Assembly: GCA_903813345.2 (NCBI GenBank)
Contig: CAIIXF020000010.1
Coordinates: 22,953,181-23,017,180 of the forward strand
DNA from: Owenia fusiformis
Taxonomy: Eukaryota > Annelida > Polychaeta > Sabellida > Oweniidae
Direction: 5' to 3'
DNA length: 64,000 nt
A program made the translations under genes and the position numbers. Within the stretch, counting starts at the first letter, position 1; every line of letters begins with the position of its first letter. Of the stretch, positions 11,095 through 24,700 are shown piece after piece. The notes beneath the pieces were generated by a model. The model saw nothing but the letters and a program-made list of their open reading frames with translations, had not been told where the DNA came from and made no database searches.

Positions 11095-14000
11095 CCCATC
11101 ATGTTGTTAAAGCCAAACATATAGCTGAGACCCCAGCTCATAAACAAGGGTTCTCATTGCTGCAGAGACAACAGGCAAAGTTGAGGAGTCATGAGAGATC
11201 AAAGACTATGTCGCCTATGGTGGTTGGGGAATCCCCTATCAGGAACATTGTAAAACCAGGTAACTTTTCAAGTATATATGATAATGTTTTGTTTGTGAAC
11301 TTATTTTTTTGTCTTTTTTTCTCTTGTGTTTCTGTAATGCTATTGTCTTACTGGGGTATGTCAGTAGGTGATTTGGGTGATTTTGACATAAAAAGTCCCG
11401 TTTTGTTAATGTAACAAACACTATGTAGTAGTATGACATGTACCGAATATAGGCTATATATCATTGGCTATAGACTCAAAATATGTCTTCTGAAAATTTT
11501 ACGGCTGTAGTGGTTAGAGTTTGTAATGTTAGACAAAAGGAGAATTTGTTTCTAACGCTGAATCAATGTTATACCAATTAACACATGGAGCACAGGATTT
11601 CTTTTTCAACAAGTAGCTTTACATTTTACCATACTCTCATTATTTCAGCCAAAGCATGAATCTGTGATTTCATTATGTTTCAGGGTTGACTTTTTTATTA
11701 CATTATGTATCAGTAATGATACTGTAATGTATCATTAATTAATCTGTTATTTCTTAATGTTTCAGTATTGAATCTGTTGCGAAGGTCACCTAGACGAGCA
11801 TCATCAGCTACTGTACTTGGTCTACCCAGATGTCGATCTTTTTATTCCTCGGAACCACGCAATGCTGATAAATTTAGAAAACTTGAGAATCGCATTTCTG
11901 GACTCACACCAACTGGGGAAAGCCTAGATACTTCTAATAGTGCTAATAAGTTGGACAGAACTCCCAATAAACAACCTGTCATGAATTTATTCGCTCAGTT
12001 TATGGCCTCTCCATCACCAGGTAAAGGTGGCGCCATTGTTCAATCCCCAGAATGCACTCCTGTGAAGAAACGACTAGCTCCACATCCAGTCAGCCCCTGC
12101 AGTAACACACAGGGCTTCCGTCCTAGTGTCTTCACATCTCCCAAAGGCCCAAATCTATTCTCAGAACTCTCAAATAGTAGACTGTCTTCCAAATCACGAT
12201 CTTCACAAGTTATTCCACCACTTGCGTGTACCCCAAAGAAGCGTGAATTGTTACGATCCCCAACAAGAATCAGATTTAATATGACACCACAGAAACCTCA
12301 TACTCCTTCCCAAAAAGGTACAACACCAAGTAGAAGTATTCTTAAAACGCCAGGAAGTGCATCTCATGGTTCAGTCCCTATGACATCACCACTTTCCATG
12401 GACATAAAAGTGAAGAACACCCCTTCCCCTAAATTTATCAGAAGCCCTCATGTAAAAAGCATAGCTAAATCAAGTGCATCAGTTCGTTTGTTCACAACTG
12501 ACTTACCACAAACCTCTCCTGCTAGGAAATCAGATAACACTTCTGTTAAAAACCTCAGGAAGTCACCTATTATTATACCTGGTGAAGCAATAGTGACACA
12601 GAAACGCAGGGTGAATAAGGATGTCCTATTTAATGAATTTGATGATGATTGGGGTCAAAGTCCAAATAAACTCAATACCAGTCTGAAACTTGATAATATA
12701 GTGGGTATGTTAGGACCCAGTCCACCCCAGGTATTACGTGCACAGTTACAGCCTAGAGCAGAATTGAAGATAACCCCGCAGAAACAACAAGCATTATTCA
12801 AAGCCAGTTCAGATTCAGTTACTCCCAAGGGTTCAAAGCCAAAAGTTAAAACACCAGATTCATTTGATAAATGGCCCAGGAAAAAACGACGTTATGACAG
12901 TGTTTCCCCATCCTCTATGAAAGGATCTAGCCCAACACCAAGCCTTACAGATTTAAAATATTTGAACTCTTCAAATAAGGAAGTCAATCTGAATTTATTA
13001 GACAAGAAAGCTAAATCACCAGTCTTAAGACGTAAGGTAAAAATAAAGCGGAGGGGCCAGAAGCGGGCATCCCAGTCCCAGGAATCACTAACTTCCTGTG
13101 AACAAGACATATCACCCACTGTTACTAGCCCTTTTAAGGCCACCCCAGACCCCCTCAAGGCCACCTCTGACCCTCTTAAAGTCTCACCTGACATTACCTC
13201 ACCTGTAATTAATGTCACAAAGCCATTTGGACTCACCGCTGAGGCTCTTGAAGAAATGGAGGATGTCTCCTCCACTGTAGAGCCCAGTAGAAAAATACAT
13301 ATCTCTGACAATGACTCTTATCAAGGTCGGGTAACCCCAGTCTCATTAGATGAACACTCAAAGAGCTCTGATGTACATGGAAAGCTGCCAACCCCCATCA
13401 AGGTGTTTGGCAAAAATTCAGAATTCTTCAAGTATATTGAAAGGAATCAATCAGACTCTAGTGTTGAAAATGAACCTTTTACAAAAAGCACAATTGACAA
13501 TAGAGCAAAACCAGATTCCTTATCTACAGCCTCACCAAGGTTTACCCGGAGAATGAAAAAAGAAATAATGATGAGCCCTGAGAAATTAAGAGCCATTTCG
13601 ACATTATCTCCCCCTTATAAGACAGAAGGTAAAGTAAAGGACACTTCCCTGGTTCAAACAGATGAAAGAAAACAACTCAAAAGAGGGAGCCACCATCTCT
13701 CACCTGCCAAGCATATTGGAACCCCCTCAAAAAGGACCAGAAAGAGCAATAATCTTAATTCTCCTGAGTATTTTGCTTCAAATGAAGTTTTCATTGAGAA
13801 ATCAGACTCAGATGTTGAGTTTCCAAGAAGAATGTTGCGCTCTGGTGACCATAGCAACAGTAACCAGAGCAACAGTAGCATGGGCTTTGGGGTGTATTCT
13901 TCAGAAATATCAAACCAATGTTCAAAACCAGGCACCCCATCTAGAATAACCCTGAAGCTTAAAAGACAAAATCAACCTTCACCAAGTGTCTCAGGTTCTA

Positions 14001-14500
14001 GTCAAGTTCCACAGCATAGAGGGATTAAAAGGCTCCAACCAATACGTAAAACAAGAAGTAGGGATTCAGATGGACATAGTGAATCAGATATTGCTCCATC
14101 TCCTATATTTCCTGCTGTCCACCAGGCTGTTGGCATGAAGAGAAATCAAAGTGAGGAGTCTGAATATAGTGCTGTTACTTCCCCAGTGTTCTCGGGAAAA
14201 CACAATAGTCCTGAGGGATCTGACAAAATTAGACAAACATCCCCTGTAACTACCCCCTCAACTTCAACCCTAGTAAAAAACACCAGTGGAAGTGAAAGAT
14301 CGAAGATGTATTCACCGCTGTCATCCAGGGGTCTTGGAGACCTCTTACAATCACCTGTAATCAACACAGGGTCAAGGTCAAATCGAGGTCAAAGGTCAGC
14401 GAGCTCATTGGCTTCAGATGTTTCTCCAAAATCTTGCAGTAAAACAGAAAAACGTAGTAGAAGATCTCTTTATAGGACTCAGACAAAGCCATCAATTTAA
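11095..14500 (+). CDS. TICRR: Treslin / TICRR, C-terminal two exons
   Basis: Exon A is 11095-11259 (acceptor TTTTCAG, donor CCAG|GTAAC). Exon B is 11766-14500 and ends in TAA. Exon A reads AETPAHKQ...LLQRQ...VVGESP and exon B opens LNLLRRSPR...CRSFYSSEP. These match human treslin around its two CDK-phosphorylated TopBP1-binding residues, T969 and S1001 (AETPVHKQ, VEESP, LRRSPR). The equivalents are the Thr codon at 11130-11132 and the Ser codon at 11232-11234, 34 residues apart (32 in human). Treslin with TopBP1 and MTBP loads CDC45 for origin firing. Exon B encodes about 910 residues, rich in SP/TP sites and basic residues and probably disordered, as in vertebrates. The N-terminal exons are not recognisable in the window; they must lie left of it, across the transposon array and the cGAS-like gene, or be lost. 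Confidence 0.88.
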
Positions 14501-15784
14501 ATAATCAGTTTTTAATTAAGATTATTATACATCACTTATAATAATTATAAAATGTATATCGGATAAATTCACATATGATGTCAAAGTGCCTATAGAACCC
14601 CAACCATTAATTCAATTTTTAATGTCATCTTTCATACTGATATTGCTTCGTTTTATTAAAAACATATATGATTAATACTGTTGATAGTACGAGATATTTA
14701 TATTTGTTGATTATGTTTGTTGTTGTATGTGTGAGGGAATGATTGATGAACTACAAAGAGCTTTTATTGAACAACACTCATAACTTATAATGCTTTGATA
14801 TAATGCATAAAATGTGATAGTAAAAATAGATGGATTTATTATTTCTGACTGAATCATGAAATTTCTGTAGTACCAATACATGTCTTGATCCAATCGTTAT
14901 GAAGGTTTAATCTGTTTTAAATGAAGTTACCATCTTTTCAGTTGTCAAGATATGTTGCCATATTACATTATTGTCTGCTATTCTCAGAAATAAACCACAC
15001 ATTATGTCCATGAATAAATGTAGCAATATGTTTTATGTGTTTTTATTTTATGAATTTTTTTCTCAAACATTTAAAGTCTCCATTATGTGAACTAGAAATA
15101 CAGTTTGGTAAAATTTACTAATTTTTGGACAATATAAAATATGGCCTTGCATATGGACAACCCATTATCCAAACGAACGAAGTAAACCCCTCGGTCTGCC
15201 CATCCGTTTCTCCATCAGTCAGTGAGTCAGTCTGGGAGATAATTTGAATTATAGTAGACAGATGTTTTTCATAGTAGCTGGAAAGATGTGTATTGGTGAA
15301 TAGTTTTACGCAAAAGGGAAAACTGGATCTTTTGTTAATTTTGAGGTCCTAATTATTAGATCTCAAATATTGTATTGTCTTTACGATTTGTGCATTTGGA
15401 ACTCCTAACTGGTCATCCTAATTTGGAAATTAAGATACATCTGACTCTAATGTCTTTTAATATCTTCCAATGTAATTTAGGGTAGAAAACATGGTAGATA
15501 TTACATTGTAACATATACAGAATCATGCATTTAGTGTTGTTGGGATTTGCAACTCCTCGCAGTTGCCGATTTGTAGTTATGTTTTACTTTGGATACCTAA
15601 CATGCACCTAGTCTAGACAGGTTGAATTTTAAAATGAAAATATAACTCAAATACTAGTTGGCAGTAAACATTACAAATATTTTATTATCTGCGCTTGATA
15701 ATTTGTAAATGTTTGAGAAATTCAAAACAAGGAAATCTGGTACATTATAGAATGTACAGTACATGGTAAAATCCTTTTTCGGAT
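14501..15784. other. convergent 3' region between TICRR and the minus-strand sulfatase
   Basis: TICRR probably ends here: AATAAA signals occur near 14990 and 15014. On the minus strand, an AATAAA (tttatt at 15681-15686) lies about 100 bp beyond the sulfatase stop. No further gene was seen. Confidence 0.5.
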
Positions 15785-18700
15785 TTACAACCATGGCATC
15801 CAAACTGGAGGGTCGTACTTTGTAGGGTCACAATCTGGATCGGGACATGGGTATGGCTCTCGTCTGGTCTTAGGTTGGAGTGCTTTCAACCTATCCAACA
15901 TTTCCCGAACCTATAAAATCAAAAGTAAGCTTAATAATTTCATCTTTCATTTGATATATTGTATTCATAACAAGTTTCCAAGCATTACCATTGTAGACTT
16001 TCAAGGTTTTAAGATGATATGTGAATTAAGATGAATGTTTGTAATCTTGATGTGTAAAATTATAAGGAAAGAAGTCCTAGAGGGTGCTACGCCTTAAACA
16101 AAGAAGTCAAAAGAAACTCCATTAAGCAATCTTTTTTGGGAGAGACATCCGAGTAAAGATCGACTGATTAGGGTCAGTGCATCAACCGACTAACAAATTG
16201 TTTTGTTTAGCACTGACATCGTAATGAGAGTTACCTTATCTGGCATGGAAGCACTCAGGTCTTTCTTCTCCAAAGGATCGTTAGCAATGTTGTAAAGATA
16301 TACATTCTTGTCCGGGATCATAGTATGATTTGTTGTCACAAACTTAGGAAATTCTGGAGGAGCTTGCCAACCATCAAATCCTCCATTCCCCTCGAACTCT
16401 ATAATGTACTGTCAAAACTGTATCAAAAGTTCTAAACCGGACCTATTCAAAGACCCGACATTTGACTCGCTCTATCCAAGCCAAAGACTCAAAAGTAGGA
16501 CTTAATTTTTATCATGAATTCTATTAAAATACTTGAACGTACTTCCTGTAAATATCTTGTAATCTCCCATTCTCAAAACTGCCCTGATTGTTGTATCAAA
16601 TGTCACGTTAACAGGATACATAGGTACACCCTTCCTTGGAATTGTTGGGTTCAGGGAATGGAGAATTTCCCTTCGTGGACTTTGCGAACATCGGCTAAAA
16701 TTCAAATACAAATGTAACCGCAACGATGGAATTATTTTGTAATGGATATTTAAGATTTTGTTGCATGTATTAGTAACATGCTCTATTTTGATTAAATAAG
16801 AGAGACGTTGTTCAATTCTTAATCTACATCAAGAAAAAACTAATCCATCCATTAAACATTACACCTACTTGATAGAATCCCATATATCATGTGAATCGTA
16901 TCCTGATGCTCCAATCTTTCCTCCAGCCAGACGCAAGAATGTTGCATACCAATCTGAGACATGGTACAGTTGTTTGTTTATCTTACAGTCGTCATCGCAA
17001 CCTGTAAATATAATATACTAATAGTTTTTCAAATTATAATTCCTTTGTTCTGAAATGGACCACATTCATGAAAAAGATAGCATACAATGCAAGGCAAATA
17101 AAACCTATAAATCATAAAACCAAGCCACAAGAATTCTTAACATATGTATATGTACACGATCATTAAGCAATATCAATACATTATGCCATTTGAAGAATTT
17201 AATCTCAAATGAATACTGATACACTGAGAATATCACACCATTACTTACAACTTTTCTGAAGTAAAGGACTTGCAACAAAGCCTATTCCTCTAATTGCACC
17301 TTCAAAGTAAGTGAATTTTCCTCCCCTCAAAGGCCAGTTGTTGGTGTGAAGTTTGTTTCCACCTTTATCTAAAAGTATCGAAAGTAATAGCTACATACAA
17401 TCGTGTTATTATAAAGTGTCAGTCATATGATGATATGAATTAGGATGGCTAAAAGTTGCCGAATTGCAAGGCTCCTACACTTTTAGGCTTCATTTTAATG
17501 AATCGTGTTAAATTTTGGCGATAAGTTAGTGAAAACACATTAAATGAAATTGGCGATTGACTATAATCATGCATTGCAATAAAAGCGTTCAGTGTTTGTA
17601 GTTGGGTGTTGTTAAAATCTCAGTCTTGAGCAGCGTCTTGCTATTCAATGTTGTGTTTTCTCATTTGAATTTTACAGGTAGGTCTACCTGTGGTAAAGAC
17701 AAGAACTGTATTATCCCACATCCCTTCTTCTTTCAGCGTCTGTACGATTTTTGCTACAGCAACATCCAAAGCATAAACCATGGCTGAAAATTTTAGGACC
17801 AATTTTAGATGATATTGAGATTATTAGTTAGTTAAATCCAGATCTTACACATGTTATCAATAATTATAGAATACATTTAAATTAAAGATTCTCGCAATCT
17901 TTATCCAATCAGCGTTTGCAAAGTGTATCGGCTCACGTATAAAAGGCGAATCCAACTCAAATCCATGCAGGGGTGTATGAGGTACTCGAATAGGAAAGAG
18001 CTCCTGAAATCTGAATTTATATGCACATGGTCAATGTTTACACATGTTTGGAGTTATTGAAGAAAATGTGATATGGGTGTGGTTCCGAATTTGAAGTCAT
18101 TGCTGGAAAATATTTTAATACATGAAATTATATCTATAAATACAGCACTAAAAATAACAGTACACATGAAATACATGTATGATTGTGTTCAGAAATGTTT
18201 GAAACCCTTACGGAAAATTCTGTCTGTTTTTGTCACCATTGCCCTTTCTTCCCGCATTCTAGTGCTGTTTGAATGAATATATTAATTAATGTATTTCTTA
18301 CTAAAATATATCACATTTTTTATAAACCACAAACATTTAGATCATAAAAAAATTATTCAATACTTGAGTGAGCACGATATGCAAGGGTTACTAAGTTGAC
18401 ACAGTAAATGACCACTGATATTGTGTTAGTCCATGCACACAGCGTATTCTGCTAAGGCCATAAGAAGTACATTCTCTGTTTTGCGTCCCCTTGCTTGCAC
18501 GATTTTGAGTAAATCAGAAAAAAACAAACACATCCAAATAGCAATTACAAGGGTTTGAAAGTACCATCGCATTTCATTCAATCAGAATCGGACGAAATGG
18601 CAGATCATTTGATGTGTGTCAAAATTGACAGTGTTATTGATTACTTTAGCATACATTGTGTATTTTCTTATTTTGTACCCTTGAATAATAGCTATGCTTA

Positions 18701-21700
18701 AATATATTGTATAGGATGTATAGATATGTGTTTGTAATCACTGCAAATTGGCATGTCATCCCTTTATATGCCAATAAACAAGTTTGTGTTTTTTCTTGAG
18801 TTTGTGTTTGTTTTCCTTGTACCCTTGCATGATTTGGATTTTGCCATGACGCAAAACGAATAACCTACTTCTTATGGCCTAATACACATTTTTGCTAACA
18901 CCCCTCACTTCCATAGTGAAGTGACTAATTGGTTTATGTTTACGTTTTAATGTGTTTTGGGTTCCTTGTTACAGCAGGGGGGCCAGTAAAATAGACTAAC
19001 ATGTTTGCATGGCAAGTTTTGATCGAATATGTGAGACACTTTAAAAAGGTATACAGTCCCCTCCAAAAATTTCCCAACGCATTTAATACTTATTTAAGGT
19101 AACGATTTTTAAAGATGCTAGGGTGCTGTGACGCTGTCGAATAATGAAAGACAGGATTGTCACACTTTTGGAGGAGGTGTACGTATAAAACAACAGTTCA
19201 GAAATGATATAGACGAGTTGAACATTTTGAAAAATCGAATTCTAATAAATTTTGCTTTTAGTATTCCTTCTCAAATGTTATGAACAATAACTGGGGCATA
19301 CTTTGTAACGTCACGAGATCAACAGCGCTTTTCTCTAAATTCAAAAACAATTTAAATTCAGTTCAAAAAATGACGTCAAAAAGCTACATGGGACACAATT
19401 AACACTTCGTATTTCGTATCGTTTGACTAGTAATCACTAAACCTATATTTAAGTTGTTTTAATTTTGATGTATTTCTTAATTCTATTCGCGTACATGATG
19501 GCTGGATTTAAAATTTGCGTATTTTTAAGCGCAAAATGTTAGATAGGACATTTTTCACACCGTACATATCTATCGATATCTGAGGAATTTTAAGGAAATT
19601 CAACATTTTTTCTTCACATTTATTAATTTCAGCTAAAACCTTATTTCTAATTTTAATTTCACTCTTTGAAAGCGATGTATTCTGAAATAAATGGCATTTT
19701 ACTTTCCTAGGGATCGGTAAAAAAGCGTGACGGTCCAGTGATCTCGTTTGAAGTTGAGAAGTTTTATTTATATTCGTTTGAGTGTAACGAATTAGAATAT
19801 AAATTATTTCTACATATTACTACAGAGTGTAGCTTTAAGCGTTACGAAAATCGAACGCTATTTTCGAATGCGAGTAGAATATGAGTGAGTGAATAGTTGT
19901 GTAGTGTTTAGGAGAGACGAAATCATTCTGGCTACGTCATCTATACAGTGAACACCTTCTTAGACGTCATTGCAGGTTAAACATGTTCAACGTTCGATAG
20001 GTTCCATGCATTAGTTCATACCTTTTCAGGCCACATTTCGAGGCTCCTCACATAGAGGTTTTAATGGTGAAAATTAATGCATTCAATCAATGGAAAGTTT
20101 TTTCAACATATCATTAAGTCTCAGTCTTTACGATTTTATGTACTAGTAATCCAAATCAACTCAGACATGCATCTGTAGGCATACTTTATTACCGATGTTC
20201 ATAAATGATGCGTAAATTTACACTACTGGAAAATTATCTGATGTAATTCAATGGGTCCTGGCCTTGATAATTAATAAACGAGATGCGACCTCTAGCCAAA
20301 GCTATTTTTAATATCTAATGAGTGTCATGTTATTTTAAAAGCGCAACGCTTTGTAATGTATAGAAAGCAGCGTCTTATCAGATTGTTACCTAAACACTAA
20401 TGACCTCGTGACAAATACGCTTGTTTAAGGAATTCATTCTTACCTAAATTAAAACTTAATTTAATAAAAATAAGGATTGCACATCATTTTGAAATAAAGC
20501 ACATAAAGTGTTACGCGCGTGTTTTTAACGTTTTGTCCAAGAAGAACGTTCATTATGAAGATTTTGGTATATATCATCATCATGGGTATGTTCGTCCCAC
20601 ATACTATTCCAGTATTTACATGGTAAGAACCCAGAACCTCAAAAATTGAAACATGCCCCAGTATTCGGTTCTTATGCCTTTTCTTGAAAGGTCATCCAAT
20701 GATTCTATGTTTATTTTTCAAAATACTTTAATTTTTAAGTTTATTTGGTAAATAAACCAAATACTATCTATAAATTTAATTTGAACAGTTCCCGTAGCTT
20801 GGATTCTCAGTTACTTTTTATATTTGATCGGATATCTCAAATATGCAATAATTTTAGCGACATTTTATATTCATAATCAATTTCTTTTCAATAATCACAT
20901 ATGAAAGCATGTTTAACAAACCTGCCACAGTTCTTCTTGGCATTTTATATGGACCTAATTCTCCATCCGGGATCTTCGTGATCATATCAATGTATTCCTG
21001 TGGTGCTTGCACGGGCATATGAGGATTTACGTATGCAAGATTCATGTACAATGGCTATAAACAATATGAAGTTATGGATGAGAACTTAATTCATGGTTTA
21101 AAATAAACATCTACATACCATGGGCCGGTCCCTTAAGTTTCAATAATTATGTTCGCACAAGGAAATATATTGTTATTATGTCTTACCTTATCACCTTGAT
21201 ATTTCGCGTTATGCTCCTCTATTTTAGCCTTAGCTTTATCTGTTACAAGGTCAGTTGAGAAAGTTCCGTTTTTAGTATAATCAGGAGTCGTGTTTTCAAA
21301 TAAATCCAAACCTAATATGAGAATAGAATGGATCATAAGGATAATAAAATTATTTTGTGAATGTATTATATAACTTCTATTTCGGTAATCTGTACACTTC
21401 CTTGTTTTGTCAACTACCAACTAAAGAAACAGTAGACCTGAAGAGACATACCTTCTTTTTTGCCACCCCTTGCACAGTCTAAACTACAGTAATCTCTTCC
21501 CCATCTACAGCAGTCGATGGTGAAATCGTTCGCCCCTGCTTTGTTTCGTTTAATACAATCCTTTCGTACGTGTGTAAAGTGGTCTCCCCAGCCCTGGTAC
21601 GATCCTGGATTTGAAAGATTTGAAAATAGATAAATAACATAGCGTTTTTAAAACATGAACGGACGCAGATGCCATATTAGATTGGTGTATAGTAATAATT

Positions 21701-24700
21701 AAACCTCACTCAAAGTGGTAGCTCAAAAACTAAAGACGTCACGGGATGAAGATAATTTTTAGAATGGTTACAATGTTTAACTGATTTTGAGCATTTCATA
21801 TCACACCTATTTTCGATAATTCTGACTGCATTTCACGATAATGTTTCTAATTTTGGGCTAAACTAGTCAATGGCATCATTGATATGCTGTTAAGACAATA
21901 AATTTCACTTCTGAATAATTCTGTCCTTCAGGGACTGAATAGATGTACGGTAAAGGATTTATGGTACACTAATTCTGTTAGTTCTCCCCATACGTGGTTG
22001 TCGCAGATGTTGGGTAATCGCGTGATCTGGGGAGGCAGTGATTAAGGGGAATGAATCTAGGCACATTTTCTTTTAACCATTTGACACTCTTGTGGGATCT
22101 ATTGATTGGAGCCCCATCTTGTTGAAAAATTTAATGATTCAGAATGAGCTCATATCAGAATGGTCCAAAAACAACATAATTGGGTCATCCGATATCAACG
22201 TCTGCGACGACCAAATATTGGGAGAACTAACAGAATTGGTTTAACATGAACCCCTTACATCTACCCAGCAGTCCCTTATTAAGGATGGATTGTTGAGAAG
22301 TGAATTTCATTGTCTCAACAGCATATCAATGATGCTATTGACCAGTTTAGGCCAAACTTGAGGGCTACATTTGATCAAAATGGTGGGCATATTGAATATC
22401 CGTTTATGTAAATAAAATTGACAAAAAACTTGGTTTTTGCAAGTTTCGGAGAACCCGTTTTGAAATGAAAATGACATAATTTATATTATAGACGCTGGTT
22501 GACAGACATTAAAATTAATTTGAACTTATGATATACCAAATTAAAGATAAGTAAATTCCCTATCCACTGGTATATAATATGACATGTTTTCATCAAGAAA
22601 ATCAATATTTATTTTTGAAATACGAGTGTCCCATTTTTTTGGACCACCCTGTATAAACATAGAAAGTATTGTTCCCGGCATTCTTTCTCGTTGCTGAAAT
22701 GAGTGGGGGGGGGGTAGGTTTCCAAACGACCTCCACTCACGGGGTGTCATAGAAAGATTTGTCCAGCTTGGGGGAGCATGCTGTTTTTTATAAAAACTCT
22801 AAGGAACTTCACAAATCATTTTTTAACTCATATGCTTCGTTAAAGAAAATTAACTACTCTATGCAATGGGTATATCATTGGAGGATAACCTTCACTTCTT
22901 GTTGAAGTACAATAACGTTAGGAGTAAAAGCTATTGAAAACGGCGCCAGGGTATCATACTCAAAAATGTACAATTTCTTTGACTTTTTAATGGTTCGATA
23001 TTGTGACATGATAATATTTATATATGTTTTTAGCATAACTCTGAAGGTATTAATGAGATCTAGATGTATTGGGTCTTTTCATTTTTTTTTATAAAAAGTA
23101 ATGTTTAATGTTTTTGTTCAGCTTGGGGGAGCAGTATCAAATGTGTCTTACAAAACTGCTCCCCAAGCTGGACAAAAAAATTAAACATCTGAAAACGAGG
23201 TTGGACTGCTACGTTCACTGATTTATCCAATAAAATGGCCAGGATGGGACAGAAAAACTAAGGTTGGTGTATTATTTTCTACTACTGTGTATCAATGAAA
23301 GGATGAACGATTTATGAAAGCGTCGCATTCGGTGATGCATTCAGTAATGTATATTTTGAACGTAATCTTTGCAAAGTGATGCCCAGGGATAACATAAAAT
23401 AAGCAAAAACTGTCGAGTTTGAAATTCAAAACTACACAAAATTTAGCAATTTGTTCATTTTTTGTCGTTAGGGCATGGTCTACATTGCCTAAAAGCCATG
23501 GGGTATAGATGTAACCTACATACGATCATACAAAGCCAATTGAGCATTGGAAACCACCTAATATGTTCTACTCAAGCCATAATAAAATATTTTGAATTTG
23601 CGGTAACGCAAAAAATTGATGGACGGTTACGCGAACCTCGTTCAAATATGAAACCCCGATTCATTGTTATTAATTTTGTCATCTTCATCAGTACTTGATG
23701 CTAAATCTTCTTTTGCCTCTTCATTGCTATCTTTTTCACTTTCATTGGTTTCATAAATAAAGCAAGCCACTTTAGTTTTTTCCCTGTCCTATCGGGACTC
23801 AAACAAGAGCGTCTCTTGCGAGTCCTGAAAACAAATATAGGCAATTTAATATTCCATTTCTTACACATTATAACATTAACATGGAAAGAGGCTAGCATCT
23901 AGCAACTTTGACTTGACAGGTGTACATGCACGTAACCGTCCGCTAAATATCTAATGTACAACTAATACAATACGTTACCGTCCATAACATTCATACGTAC
24001 GCGTCTAACGACATTGCGTCTGAAACCTTATTATTTACAATATGCACCATGTTCCTGTTCTTGATTTGTCATTTTATGGCTTATTTATACACAGTTTACT
24101 TACAGTTAATATTTTGAGTGGTTCTGAGGCACATATACTGAGAAAACACGAGAATGGACTTAAAATTATGAACTTGGATATGGCTCAGTCGGTAGATTTA
24201 CAGTTTAGATTCTGCTTCATGTAGACCACTTTTTTGACCCAGTATTTATAACCATCACCGAATACCGAATGGAAGTTTAAATGGAAACCTTATCTGTGAA
24301 TCTTGCCTAGAGGCGAGAAAGAGGACATGCTATCTTTCCCATCCGCCATTTTTTGTTATCGTTACCGCAAAATTTTGCAAATCGCCTTGACGTAACCGTC
24401 ATGCTAGAACAGGGTGGTTATTGAGCTTCGAACAGAAGGGAAGGTTATCCACAAATGATATACGCATTGCGTGGAATAGGTTATTTTTTGGTATAACGAA
24501 ACATTTCAGTTAAAAAATAATTTGTGGAGTTTTCTTAGTGCTTTTGTGAAAAATAGCATGCTCCCAAAGATGGACAAAACTTCCGATGACCACCCGTGCC
24601 ACTTCGTGCTTGAGTTATAGAAAAATATTGATTTGTACGCCGCTGACCTTGTGTCTTTTAAAGATACCATACCTTCTTTAGCGTATCATTTAAAAAAATA

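Noticed and set aside
12892-13311. 139-codon antisense frame within the treslin exon
   Set aside because: It mirrors the Ser/Pro-rich treslin codons and has no independent support.
22541-22750. 69-codon minus-strand frame next to GGACCACCCTGTA
   Set aside because: It runs through a transposon end and a G-rich tract; no coding character.
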